From Campylobacter sp. (GTDB taxonomy: Bacteria > Campylobacterota > Campylobacteria > Campylobacterales > Campylobacteraceae), in contig JAFVMP010000024.1 of the NCBI GenBank assembly GCA_017506845.1, positions 1 to 9,983 on the forward strand: a stretch of 9,983 nucleotides of DNA, in the 5' to 3' direction. The stretch's first letter is position 1. The number at the start of each line of letters is the position of its first letter. Position numbers and translations under genes: made by a program. A model generated the notes under the pieces. It was given only the letters and a program-made list of their open reading frames with translations, searched no databases and was not told where the DNA came from. This document shows positions 1 to 7,274 of this stretch, in pieces.

Positions 1-561
1 ACTTTTGATAACGCACTTTACAACATCGCCAATTTTAAATTTTTCATCCTTGATGCGGTTTTTCATACTCATTACAGCTCTAATCTCATCAATTTCAATA
101 AATGTATTCTCTTCAGAATCAACACGAGTAACTGAACCAAAGACAAGTGAACCAATCTTAGCATTATACTTTTCAAAAATTTTCTCTTCTATTAGGCGTT
201 GGATGTGATACTCTATCTCACGACTTAGCGCTCCAGCAGCTGTGCGACCTAGATCTTCTATATTTATTTCATAGTTTAGACTATCGCCTATTTCAAGGCT
301 TTTATCAAATTCATGAGCTTTATCAAGGCTGATAAAATGCTCATTATCTAGACGCTCATCATCGTTATTAACAACTAGAATTTTTTGATATAGAGTGATA
401 TTTTTAGTTGTTGGATTAATTAGTGCTTCATACTCGCACTCTGAACCATATAGTTTCTTAGCAGCTGATTCAAAGGCCTTTAAGATTCTGGCTTTTACAT
501 CATCAATGTTTAAATTTTTTTCATTAGCTATTGACTCGATTATATCTAATATTCTCTCCAT
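1..561 (-). CDS. nusA: Transcription termination/antitermination factor NusA (5' part, cut by window edge)
   Basis: NusA binds RNA polymerase and controls pausing, termination and antitermination. The open frame runs from an ATG at 561-559 to base 1 with no stop, giving 187 codons, about half of a normal NusA. It starts MERILDIIESIANEKN. The N-terminal polymerase-binding domain fills roughly residues 1-125 and includes the conserved stretch EDLGRTAAGALSREIEYHI. The beginning of the S1 RNA-binding domain follows, with KIGSLVFGSVTRVDSEEN at about residues 134-151. The KH domains would lie beyond the left edge. An AAAAGG ribosome binding site sits at 574-569, seven bases before the ATG, and supports this start. 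It is divergent from the HP0268-miaB run, and the same nusA / HP0268-family / miaB neighbourhood is remembered from C. jejuni. Identity is very likely; the 3' part is unseen. Confidence 0.93.
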   Translation of the reverse strand, partial: MERILDIIESIANEKNLNIDDVKARILKAFESAAKKLYGSECEYEALINPTTKNITLYQKILVVNNDDERLDNEHFISLDKAHEFDKSLEIGDSLNYEINIEDLGRTAAGALSREIEYHIQRLIEEKIFEKYNAKIGSLVFGSVTRVDSEENTFIEIDEIRAVMSMKNRIKDEKFKIGDVVKCVIKS

Positions 562-629
562 AAAGTTGCCTTTTGTGATTAATTTGTCAAAATAATAAAT
601 TATTGAGATTTAAAATTTGCAAGCCCGCT

Positions 630-635
630 ATTTTA
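630..635 (-). promoter_or_regulatory. Possible -10 box for nusA
   Basis: The minus strand reads TAAAAT here, about 70 bases before the nusA ATG, behind a very AT-rich stretch. Campylobacter sigma-70 promoters depend on the -10 box and lack a clear -35, so this is a reasonable candidate. Other AT-rich hexamers nearby make the exact placement uncertain. Confidence 0.3.
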
Positions 636-706
636 TCTTATATTAGCTTTTATAATCTTTAAATATATTTATACTATATAATTTAAACGAAATTTTATAG
701 CAAATT

Positions 707-715
707 TGATATACT
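707..715 (+). promoter_or_regulatory. Extended -10 promoter for the HP0268-miaB-pilMNO-like run
   Basis: The sequence TGATATACT fits an extended -10 element (TG-N-TATAAT with one mismatch). It lies 33 bases before the first ATG and would start transcription near 722. No TTGACA-like -35 is seen at the expected distance, as is usual in Campylobacter. It faces away from nusA, so the 187-base gap is a divergent promoter region. Confidence 0.5.
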
Positions 716-748
716 GGCAAGTTAAAATCACTCAAAAAGGGATAAAAA

Positions 749-991
749 ATGGAGTTAAAATTAGCTAGAGCTGAGTTAGATGCAAAACCAAAAACAATTA
801 GTCTAGAAAAGATCGAGAGTGCTGCGCTAAAAGATGGTGGAAAGATATTCTATTTTGATCGTGATAACTCACATAAGCAGCTTATTGCCTTAGTTGAGCA
901 TTTTGAGAATAAAGGGTTAAGCGTATATCACCGCACGGTAAAATATGGCCTAGATGAGAATGACTATATGTATGAGGTACATATACTTTGA
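749..991 (+). CDS. HP0268-family small nuclease-like protein
   Basis: This 80-residue protein resembles Helicobacter pylori HP0268 along its whole length. Shared features include the central [13 protein letters not shown] (about residues 32-44), the segment [10 protein letters not shown], and the ending [10 protein letters not shown]0268 has been described as a small alpha/beta protein with an Smr-like fold and nicking-endonuclease and RNase activity in vitro; its role in the cell is not settled. The start is supported by AAAAAGGGAT at 734-743, just before the ATG at 749. The stop TGA shares bases with the TTG start of miaB (TTGA at 988-991), so translation of miaB is probably coupled to this gene. 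It is the first gene after the divergent promoter. Family assignment is fairly sure. The nuclease function is inherited from HP0268 and should be treated as tentative for this protein. Confidence 0.82.
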   Translation: MELKLARAELDAKPKTISLEKIESAALKDGGKIFYFDRDNSHKQLIALVEHFENKGLSVYHRTVKYGLDENDYMYEVHIL

Positions 992-2298
992 GTGGGGAAA
1001 ATAGTAAAAAAAAGCTCTTTATAGAGACTTTGGGGTGCGCTATGAATGTTCGTGATAGCGAGCATATCATAGCTGAATTAGATGATGAGTATGAAACTAC
1101 TAATCAGATTGGCGAGGCTGATCTAATTCTTATAAATACTTGTTCTGTGCGTGAAAGACCAGTGCATAAGCTCTTTAGTGAGGTTGGCGGCTTTGAAAAG
1201 GTTAAAAAGCCAGGGGCTAAAATTGGGGTATGTGGATGTACGGCTAGCCATTTAGGATCAGATGTATTTAAACGCGCTCCATATGTGGATTTTGTTCTTG
1301 GGGCTAGAAATGTATCAAAGATTAAAACCGCAGTTAAAACGCCTAAATTTGTAAGTGTAGATATCAATCATGATGAGAGCGAGTATGCATTTGGCGAGTT
1401 TAGAACCAGTCCATATAAGAGCTTTGTAAATATTATGATAGGATGTGATAAAAAATGTACCTACTGCATTGTACCTCACACTAGAGGCGATGAGATTAGT
1501 ATCCCTAAAGATATAATCTTAAATGAGATCGCCAAAGCTGCTAAAAGTGGAGCTAAAGAGATATTTTTGCTTGGTCAAAATGTTAATAATTATGGCAAAA
1601 GATTTAGTAGTGCAAATGCCTCAAAGATAGATTTTAGCGATTTATTAAATTTAATTAGTCAAATTGATGGGGTAGAGAGAATTCGCTTTACTAGTCCACA
1701 TCCATTGCATATGGATGATAAATTTTTACGCGAGTTTAGCTCAAATCCTAAAATCTGTAAATCTATGCATATGCCATTACAAAGTGGAAGCACAGCAATA
1801 CTAAAAGCTATGAAGCGTGGATATACTAAGGAGTGGTTTTTAGACCGTGCTAATAAGCTTAGATCGCTCTGTCCTGATGTTAGCATATCAACTGATATTA
1901 TAGTAGGTTTTCCTGGTGAGAGTGACGCAGATTTTGAAGATACGATGGATGTGCTTGAAAAGGTAAGATTTGAGCAGGTGTTTTCGTTTAAATACTCAGC
2001 TCGTCCACTAACTCCAGCAGCTACTATGCCAAATCAGATAGATGATAGCATAGCTGGGGCTAGGCTCACACGCTTACAGTCTAGACATAATGAAATTTTA
2101 GATGAGATTGTAGCTAGTAAAATAGGACAAATTTATGATGTCTATTTTGAAGAGCTTAGGGCTGATGGAATGATAGCTGGTCGTACAGATAATAACTTTT
2201 TGGTTCAGGCCAAAGGCAGCGAGGAGTTGCTAGGTAAATTTGCTAAGGTTCAAATCACTCAACCAAGAAGAATGGTATTAAATGGGCAGATTATTTAG
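988..2298 (+). CDS. miaB: tRNA-2-methylthio-N6-isopentenyladenosine synthase MiaB
   Basis: MiaB is a radical-SAM methylthiotransferase that adds a methylthio group to N6-isopentenyladenosine at position 37 of tRNAs reading codons that begin with U. The 436-residue protein has the expected order. The N-terminal UPF0004 domain has three cluster-binding cysteines: C17 in ETLGCAMN, C52 in INTCSVRE and C84 in GCTASH. The radical-SAM core has CDKKCTYC (C153, C157, C160). A C-terminal TRAM domain ends at GQII. The motif [13 protein letters not shown] separates it from RimO. The start is TTG at 988, overlapping the previous stop; GAGG at 974-977 is a rather distant ribosome binding site, so coupling with the upstream gene is likely. 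The following acyltransferase overlaps its last codons. All six cluster cysteines are present and the length is normal. Confidence 0.96.
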   Translation: MSGENSKKKLFIETLGCAMNVRDSEHIIAELDDEYETTNQIGEADLILINTCSVRERPVHKLFSEVGGFEKVKKPGAKIGVCGCTASHLGSDVFKRAPYVDFVLGARNVSKIKTAVKTPKFVSVDINHDESEYAFGEFRTSPYKSFVNIMIGCDKKCTYCIVPHTRGDEISIPKDIILNEIAKAAKSGAKEIFLLGQNVNNYGKRFSSANASKIDFSDLLNLISQIDGVERIRFTSPHPLHMDDKFLREFSSNPKICKSMHMPLQSGSTAILKAMKRGYTKEWFLDRANKLRSLCPDVSISTDIIVGFPGESDADFEDTMDVLEKVRFEQVFSFKYSARPLTPAATMPNQIDDSIAGARLTRLQSRHNEILDEIVASKIGQIYDVYFEELRADGMIAGRTDNNFLVQAKGSEELLGKFAKVQITQPRRMVLNGQII

Positions 2299-2908
2299 GG
2301 CTAAATTTGTTAATAAAATAGTAGAAAATTTACTAGTTTTTATAATTAAGCTTATATATCTAACTTGCAAAAAGGAGTTTATTGGTGAAGCGCCAAAGAG
2401 CAAGCCAGTAGTAATTCTTTTTTGGCATGAGAAGTTAGCATTTATGCCATTTATTTTTAGTAGTTGTTGGCAAGGCAGAAATGCGAATGTAATGATCTCA
2501 GATCATAAAGATGGTCAAGTAATTAGCGATATTATTAGCCATTTTGGTATTGGTTCGATTAGAGGAAGTTCATCAAAAGGAGCCTTGAAAGTTTTTCTAT
2601 CAGCAATAAAATCAATCCATAATGGAATTGATGTAGTAATTACCCCAGATGGTCCACGAGGTCCAAGACATAGCATTAGCGATGGCTCAGTGGCAGTTGC
2701 ACAAAAAACTGGGGTAAATTTGATAGTTTTAAGTTACACAGCTAGCAGGTTTTGGCAGTTTAATAGTTGGGATAAAATGATTTTGCCAAAGCCTTTTTGC
2801 AAGCTTACCTATTACATTGGGAACGAATTTGGCTTAGAAGGTTTAGATATGCAAGAAGCTAAAGCATTAATAGCTAAAAAATTTAATGAGATAGATAATA
2901 TAATCTAA
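2282..2908 (+). CDS. DUF374-type lysophospholipid acyltransferase family protein
   Basis: The 208-residue protein belongs to the lysophospholipid acyltransferase (LPLAT) superfamily, DUF374 branch, which is thought to move acyl chains onto lipids at the inner membrane. A hydrophobic N-terminal segment (about residues 13-28) is followed by the block-I histidine H49 in [10 protein letters not shown], then SDHKDGQ (73-79), RGSSSKGAL (94-102), and [10 protein letters not shown] (121-130), which takes the place of the FPEGTRS block of PlsC. The classical HX4D aspartate is absent (H49, then F54). The ATG at 2282 overlaps the end of miaB by 17 bases and I see no better in-frame start; the upstream purine-rich AAGAAG is a modest binding site. 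A 45-base gap separates it from the PilM-like gene. The substrate is unknown; a glycerolipid or lipid A precursor are both possible. Confidence 0.8.
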   Translation: MGRLFRAKFVNKIVENLLVFIIKLIYLTCKKEFIGEAPKSKPVVILFWHEKLAFMPFIFSSCWQGRNANVMISDHKDGQVISDIISHFGIGSIRGSSSKGALKVFLSAIKSIHNGIDVVITPDGPRGPRHSISDGSVAVAQKTGVNLIVLSYTASRFWQFNSWDKMILPKPFCKLTYYIGNEFGLEGLDMQEAKALIAKKFNEIDNII

Positions 2909-2926
2909 ATTTAAAGCTAAATTGGC

Positions 2927-2932
2927 TAAAAT
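2927..2932 (+). promoter_or_regulatory. Possible internal -10 box before the pilM-like gene
   Basis: TAAAAT lies 21 bases before the ATG of the PilM-like gene, in the only sizeable gap of the plus-strand run. It could give the pilMNO-like genes their own promoter, though AT-rich sequence produces such hexamers by chance. I see no sigma-54 (GG-N10-GC) or sigma-28 type site in this gap, so there is no sequence support for flagellar-class regulation. Confidence 0.25.
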
Positions 2933-2953
2933 TTTTAAAATTTAAGGTTTAAT

Positions 2954-3976
2954 ATGTCTGGTTTAATCTCTTGGGTTCGTGGATTTTTGACTACTTTATA
3001 TGTTAGTGTTGTTATTAAAGATAATCAGTGCTATCTGTACTCACGTGCTGTAAAAGGCGATAAGATTATAAGTAGTAATGAGGCTGTATTTGATGTTCAT
3101 AATGGTGTAGTTGATTATAAACTTGTTGATTATCTTAAAAAGCGTACCAAGCAATATCACTCAGTATATCTAGCTGCTATGCTTAATAGCCCTAAGCAGT
3201 GGGCGCTTCCAGCTGTAGATGCTAGAGGATTTGAAAAATTTAATATCTCATATAATCTAGTTGCTAAGATTAAAATGAAAGGCTGGAGTATTGTTGTGCC
3301 TGATAGTGAGCTAACTAGTTTTGAAGAGACGCTAAATGGACTAAAGCCTGATCTTATTTATTCTCCGTTTGGTATTTTGCACTCACTTATTAAAGAGTCC
3401 CCAAAAAAAGGTAAAATTTTATATATGCTACATATGAATGATAATAATACTATCATGATTTTTGATGGCGAAGATATGAAATTTGGCGCATATTTTGATA
3501 CTAGAAAAGAAAATGATGGTTTTGATTATTATGATAAGGTCTTTAGTAAAGAGGAGAGCGCAGATTTAGATAATGTTATCGAAGAAGAACAAGATAGACT
3601 AAGCAAACTTGGAGGCCTAGGTGATATTGGCGGTGGATTTAGCGATTTTGATAATGTCGATAAAGATGATTTTGAAGATATACAGCATGAAGAGATTGCT
3701 AATGCTAATAAAAAATTAGAAGATAGTGTACGAGATATTGGTAAAGAAGTTACACTAATTAGCAATATCAAGCTTGCTATTACTGAGTATTATCAAAATA
3801 AAAATTACTTGGGTGATTTTATCGAGAGTGTTGTAATATTTGATGGACTAAGTCTTGATAATGAGTTTTTGATTATGGCAGAAAATGAGCTAATGCTAGA
3901 TATTAAGTTAATTAAGCAAGATATTGATAAGCTAATAAATAATATGATGATTAGAGAGATTTGCAATGAGTTATAG
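2954..3976 (+). CDS. PilM-like cytoplasmic actin-fold protein (pilus/flagellar-cage assembly)
   Basis: This 340-residue protein has no signal peptide and no convincing membrane segment, and precedes two bitopic proteins of PilN and PilO type. That position, its length and the alternating beta/alpha pattern suggest PilM, the actin-like cytoplasmic protein that binds the PilN N-terminus. The assignment rests on context more than on motifs: the usual actin-fold phosphate loop (DxG) is not visible in the N-terminal strands (about residues 14-35, reading TLYVSVVIKDNQCYLYS). An acidic, glycine-rich low-complexity stretch lies at about residues 200-245, including LGGLGDIGGGFSDFDN. It may be a flexible insert. 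AAGG at 2944-2947 supports the ATG at 2954. The end overlaps the next gene by 11 bases. I remember conserved hypothetical genes in this place in C. jejuni (after miaB and the acyltransferase). H. pylori homologues of PilM/N/O are reported as flagellar motor components. Confidence 0.6.
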   Translation: MSGLISWVRGFLTTLYVSVVIKDNQCYLYSRAVKGDKIISSNEAVFDVHNGVVDYKLVDYLKKRTKQYHSVYLAAMLNSPKQWALPAVDARGFEKFNISYNLVAKIKMKGWSIVVPDSELTSFEETLNGLKPDLIYSPFGILHSLIKESPKKGKILYMLHMNDNNTIMIFDGEDMKFGAYFDTRKENDGFDYYDKVFSKEESADLDNVIEEEQDRLSKLGGLGDIGGGFSDFDNVDKDDFEDIQHEEIANANKKLEDSVRDIGKEVTLISNIKLAITEYYQNKNYLGDFIESVVIFDGLSLDNEFLIMAENELMLDIKLIKQDIDKLINNMMIREICNEL

Positions 3977-4487
3977 TTTTATAAAGCCACGAGTTAAGCC
4001 GTTATTTTCTCTTTTTACTAGAATTTGGCTTTGGACAATGTTTTTAATAGGAGCAGCTTTTATATCTGGAGCAATTTTTATTGGAATGCAAATTTTTAAT
4101 ATAAATTTACAATCTGACGAGTTACAAGCTCAATACGATGCTAAATTTAAAGCTATTAATGAGTTAAAAAATCAGACTAAAATCACTTCTATAAAGCGTG
4201 ATATGACTCTTGATATCTATCATAAAAATGCAATTTTAAATAAAAGTTTGATGAATTTATTTAATCTAGTTCCTGATGGAGTAACTCTTAAAAGCGTTCA
4301 TATGGAAGAGTATATGCTAAAAGTAAAAGGGCTAACACCAACAAAAGATCGTTTTAAGTTGCTATTTGAAGCACCGTTAAAGTCAATATTTGCTGTATCA
4401 AATACCACATTTTATCAGCTTCCAAATGGTTGGTATAATTTTGTAAGTATTAATAAAAATAGCCCTAATGGAGAAGTTGACAAATGA
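3966..4487 (+). CDS. PilN-like bitopic inner-membrane protein
   Basis: The 173-residue protein has a short basic cytoplasmic tail (residues 1-19, with K7, R9, K11 and R19) and one membrane segment at about residues 20-43 (IWLWTMFLIGAAFISGAIF). A charged, probably coiled helix follows (about 48-95). A periplasmic alpha/beta domain ends the protein (about 100-165, from PDGVTLKSVHMEEYMLKVKG to WYNFVSINK). This is the architecture of PilN, and the phrase PDGVTLKSV resembles the start of the PilN ferredoxin-like domain. The canonical INLLP-type motif by which PilN binds PilM is not seen in the tail. The ATG at 3966 lies inside the PilM-like gene, and the stop forms ATGA with the next start, so all three are probably translated as one coupled unit. 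The PilN-like call is good by architecture; a flagellar-cage role is inference. Confidence 0.68.
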   Translation: MSYSFIKPRVKPLFSLFTRIWLWTMFLIGAAFISGAIFIGMQIFNINLQSDELQAQYDAKFKAINELKNQTKITSIKRDMTLDIYHKNAILNKSLMNLFNLVPDGVTLKSVHMEEYMLKVKGLTPTKDRFKLLFEAPLKSIFAVSNTTFYQLPNGWYNFVSINKNSPNGEVDK

Positions 4488-5011
4488 GAGTAGATAGAAG
4501 TCTAGAAAATATCGACCTTACTAAGCTAGCAATTTATAGTTTGATTTTTGTGATTTTTGTGCTAGTAATGGTTTTTGCTGTGGCTATGCCTTCAATTGAT
4601 AAATACAAACAAGCTGCGCAGATTCGCAGCGAAAAAGAGGTAAATTTAGCTAAAATCAACCAGCTTTATAATGATCATTTAGCAACCTATGAAAAGCTAC
4701 AACAGCAAAATGCAAAAGCGTTAGAGTCGCTTAAAAATAGCTTTAATCAGATGAAATTTATCGGTGTTGCTGGGAAGTATTTTGATAATCTCTACCTTAC
4801 TAAGCCAAAAGCTATAACAAGCAATTCTAAATATATAATTAGCGAAGCTAATGTAAGTGCTACAATGAAAAATCCGCAAAATTTATATGATTTTATTGCT
4901 GATATGAATACACATGATAATCTTATCAGAGTTGATTTTCCAGTTAAGATGGAGTCAAGAGATGGATATATACAAACTAGCTTTGTGATAAAAATTTATC
5001 AAGAACTTTAA
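4484..5011 (+). CDS. PilO-like bitopic inner-membrane protein
   Basis: The 175-residue protein repeats the PilN plan. It has a 14-residue cytoplasmic tail and one membrane helix at about 15-36 (LAIYSLIFVIFVLVMVFAVA). A helical coiled-coil stretch follows at about 37-90, rich in K, E, Q and L. A periplasmic domain fills about 92-175, with strands such as YIISEANVSATMKN and [14 protein letters not shown] and the helix NPQNLYDFIADMNT. PilO proteins share this fold and pair with PilN in the periplasm. The start overlaps the PilN-like stop by four bases (ATGA). The last 35 bases overlap the end of tilS on the other strand. No lipoprotein PilP or secretin PilQ follows, which argues against a complete pilus or type II secretion operon here. 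Confidence 0.7.
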   Translation: MRVDRSLENIDLTKLAIYSLIFVIFVLVMVFAVAMPSIDKYKQAAQIRSEKEVNLAKINQLYNDHLATYEKLQQQNAKALESLKNSFNQMKFIGVAGKYFDNLYLTKPKAITSNSKYIISEANVSATMKNPQNLYDFIADMNTHDNLIRVDFPVKMESRDGYIQTSFVIKIYQEL

Positions 5012-5975
5012 GACGTTCTAAATTATTTGCTAGATATGGACGAAGCAAGGCCGGAACTTTTAGGATTCTAAATTTATCTTTTAGTTTTTTATCCATTATT
5101 GTTTTTATAAATGGAGCGATGAAGTAATATTTTTCATTTGATGTAATTGTGATTTTATGCGATATTACGCAATCATTTTGAGTACAAATTTGACGAGTCT
5201 TTTGGCTCATTAGTACGCCTAGCCTTTTGCAGGCTTGATCTATTAGATAGATTGAATTTTGTGATTTAGCCACTATAAAAAGCTCTCCATCATTATATTC
5301 AAACTCACCTAAAAGTAGCTTTGCATCATCTCTTAAAAGCTCTAAGCTTTTTTTAATTCCATTTCTAAATTGCTCTACAAAAGAATCACTAAATTCGGCC
5401 CTAATTTTATTACGGGTAAATTTTAGATTTTGATTGGAGTTATCTATGAAATATTTTATATTTTGAGAGTGTAGAAATTCTAAAATTTCACTACGGCTAA
5501 CACTTAAAAGCGGACGAAATACTCCTATTTCTCTATTTTGAGATTTTAGGTGCTTTGTACTAAATTCGCTCATTCCGGCTAGTCCCACAGCGCCGCTACC
5601 TTTAGCTAGTTGCATTAATAGCCATTCAGTTGCATCATTTAGCTGGTGTGCTAAAATCAAAATTTCATAACCAAACTCACATATTATAGAGTCAAAAAAC
5701 TCATATCTAATTTTACGAGCTGTCATCTCAAAATTGGAGCTGGTTAAATTTAAATTAGCTTTATGAATAAATATTTTTTTATTAAATTGTTTGCAAAGTT
5801 TTATAGCACTTTGTTCTTCAGTATTGCTACTAGGGCGAGTTTGATAGTTTACCATTGCACAATCAAAGCTTATCCCGGCTTTAACTAAAAGATAAAAAAG
5901 AGCTGTACTATCTACTCCGTGTGAAAAAGCTAGCAGCGCCTTTTTGTCTTTTAATGGTTCTAAATTTAACTGCAA
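4977..5975 (-). CDS. tilS: tRNA(Ile)-lysidine synthase TilS
   Basis: TilS joins lysine to the wobble cytidine of the CAU-anticodon tRNA-Ile, using ATP, so that it reads AUA. The 332-residue protein has the N-type PP-loop ATPase domain. The PP-loop reads AFSHGVDST (residues 16-24), where most TilS proteins have SGGxDS. Other signatures are [14 protein letters not shown] (81-94), [12 protein letters not shown] (109-120), [11 protein letters not shown], and a RNKIR motif after IDNSNQN. The C-terminal part is shorter than in E. coli TilS, as is usual in this group. The start is TTG at 5975, overlapping the rimO stop by 10 bases; no nearby ATG fits, and the sequence before it is only weakly Shine-Dalgarno-like (GGACAG), so coupling to rimO is likely. 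It is the last gene of the panC-rimO-tilS operon and converges on the PilO-like gene. Confidence 0.93.
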   Translation of the reverse strand: MQLNLEPLKDKKALLAFSHGVDSTALFYLLVKAGISFDCAMVNYQTRPSSNTEEQSAIKLCKQFNKKIFIHKANLNLTSSNFEMTARKIRYEFFDSIICEFGYEILILAHQLNDATEWLLMQLAKGSGAVGLAGMSEFSTKHLKSQNREIGVFRPLLSVSRSEILEFLHSQNIKYFIDNSNQNLKFTRNKIRAEFSDSFVEQFRNGIKKSLELLRDDAKLLLGEFEYNDGELFIVAKSQNSIYLIDQACKRLGVLMSQKTRQICTQNDCVISHKITITSNEKYYFIAPFIKTIMDKKLKDKFRILKVPALLRPYLANNLERLKVLDKFLSQS

Positions 5976-7273
5976 ACAATCTGTCCAATTAGCTTATCAT
6001 TAACAAATTCAGTGATCTGACAATCATAAATTTGTCCTACTTTTGGATTTTCAATCTCGCTATCATTGATTAAGATCTCGCCATCAATATCTCTATCCCA
6101 AATTAACGCCTTAGCACCATAAAACATATCGCCCTCGCTACTTGTGCCATTAATTTGTACTTTGATAGTATTTCCAACTAAGCTTTTAAAGCTCTCATCA
6201 ATGCTAGATTTTATAATCTTTTCAATCTTATTTAATCTTTGAGTGATGATTTTTGGCTCTACTTGTTCCATCTCATAGGCTAGGGTATCTTCTTCTTTGG
6301 AGTAGGCAAATGCACTAATTCTATCAAATTTAAATTTGCTTAAAAACTCACACAGCTCATCAAAATAGCTATCTTTTTCTCCTGGATGGCCTATTATTAT
6401 TCCAGTACGCAAAAAGCTATTAGGTGCTTCTCTCATCATTGTCAAAAGCTCAATTATCTTATCTTTATTAGCACCACGACGCATTATCTTTAACATCTCA
6501 TCATTTATATGCTGTATAGGCATATCAAAGTAATTTACAAATACTTTGGAGTCAATAATTTTTTGAATTAGTTTTGCGTTGGTAGTTGTAGGATATAGAT
6601 ATAAAATTCTAGCTGCATTTATCCCTTCTATCTTTTCAACCTCATCTATAAGAGCAATAAGCCCTTCATTTTCTCCATGATCACGCAAAAATGAGCTACT
6701 ATCTTGTGCTATAAAACTAAAATCGCTATATCCTCTACTAACTAGCTCTTTTATCTCATCAACAATACTTGAAATTTCTCTACTTTTTAGCTTTCCTTTA
6801 AAGCTAGGAATTGCACAAAAGCTACATTTTTGATTACAACCTTCAGAGATTTTGATATATGCGTGATAGCTTGAACCAGTAATTACTCTTTTGGTATTGG
6901 CTGCTTGCAAGTATGTTTCTGGGCTAAATAGATTTTGTTTTTTAAGAATTATCTCATCTATTTTAGCATAATCTCCAACGCCAGTAAATATATCTACCTC
7001 TGGCAACTCACGCATAAGCTCATCTTTGTATCTTTGCATTAAGCAGCCAGTAACTACTAAAACCGAATTTGGTTTTTTATAACTTGCTAGTTCTAAAATT
7101 GTGCTTATACTTTCGCTTTTAGCATCTTCTATAAAGCCACAGGTATTTACTATCATTACATCAGCTAAGCTAGGATCATCTACTAAATCATACGCACTTA
7201 GTCTTCCAAGCATAATCTCGCTATCAACTAGATTTTTATTACATCCAAGTGAAACTAAATATAAATTTGCCAT
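5966..7273 (-). CDS. rimO: Ribosomal protein S12 methylthiotransferase RimO
   Basis: RimO is the radical-SAM enzyme that methylthiolates a conserved aspartate of ribosomal protein S12. The 435-residue protein begins [19 protein letters not shown], the RimO signature (SLGC-x-KN-x-VDSE), unlike MiaB's TLGCxMN. The UPF0004 cysteines are C11, C45 (VNTCGF) and C77 (TGCL). The radical-SAM triad is C146, C150 and C153 in [13 protein letters not shown] domain occupies about the last 65 residues. I chose the ATG at 7273: it matches family N-termini, lies one base after the panC stop (TAA-T-ATG), and follows a GTGGGTG stretch. An in-frame ATG at 7294 would add seven residues (MIICGCN) inside panC and is less likely. 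The product end overlaps the TTG start of tilS. Confidence 0.95.
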   Translation of the reverse strand: MANLYLVSLGCNKNLVDSEIMLGRLSAYDLVDDPSLADVMIVNTCGFIEDAKSESISTILELASYKKPNSVLVVTGCLMQRYKDELMRELPEVDIFTGVGDYAKIDEIILKKQNLFSPETYLQAANTKRVITGSSYHAYIKISEGCNQKCSFCAIPSFKGKLKSREISSIVDEIKELVSRGYSDFSFIAQDSSSFLRDHGENEGLIALIDEVEKIEGINAARILYLYPTTTNAKLIQKIIDSKVFVNYFDMPIQHINDEMLKIMRRGANKDKIIELLTMMREAPNSFLRTGIIIGHPGEKDSYFDELCEFLSKFKFDRISAFAYSKEEDTLAYEMEQVEPKIITQRLNKIEKIIKSSIDESFKSLVGNTIKVQINGTSSEGDMFYGAKALIWDRDIDGEILINDSEIENPKVGQIYDCQITEFVNDKLIGQIVCS

Positions 7274-7274
7274 A

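Noticed and set aside
1..595. Short plus-strand open frames at 5-208 and 395-595
   Set aside because: Both lie opposite the well-supported nusA reading frame and have no recognisable features.
1006..1013. Run of eight A near the start of miaB as a phase-variable tract
   Set aside because: It encodes lysines in a conserved housekeeping gene. Phase variation in Campylobacter mostly uses long G or C tracts, and eight A is common by chance in this AT-rich DNA.
3529..3771. Serine- and leucine-rich minus-strand open frame inside the pilM-like gene
   Set aside because: It is the reverse-strand shadow of the acidic low-complexity region and has no supporting ribosome binding site or context.
2954..5011. 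Reading the trio as part of a complete type IV pilus or type II secretion operon
   Set aside because: No secretin, pilotin, ATPase, platform or pilin gene is adjacent; the flanking genes are miaB, an acyltransferase and tilS.
5002..5019. AGAAC/GTTCT inverted repeat at the convergent junction as a two-way terminator
   Set aside because: The stem is only five base pairs with an eight-base loop, is not GC-rich, and has no clean U-tract on either strand.
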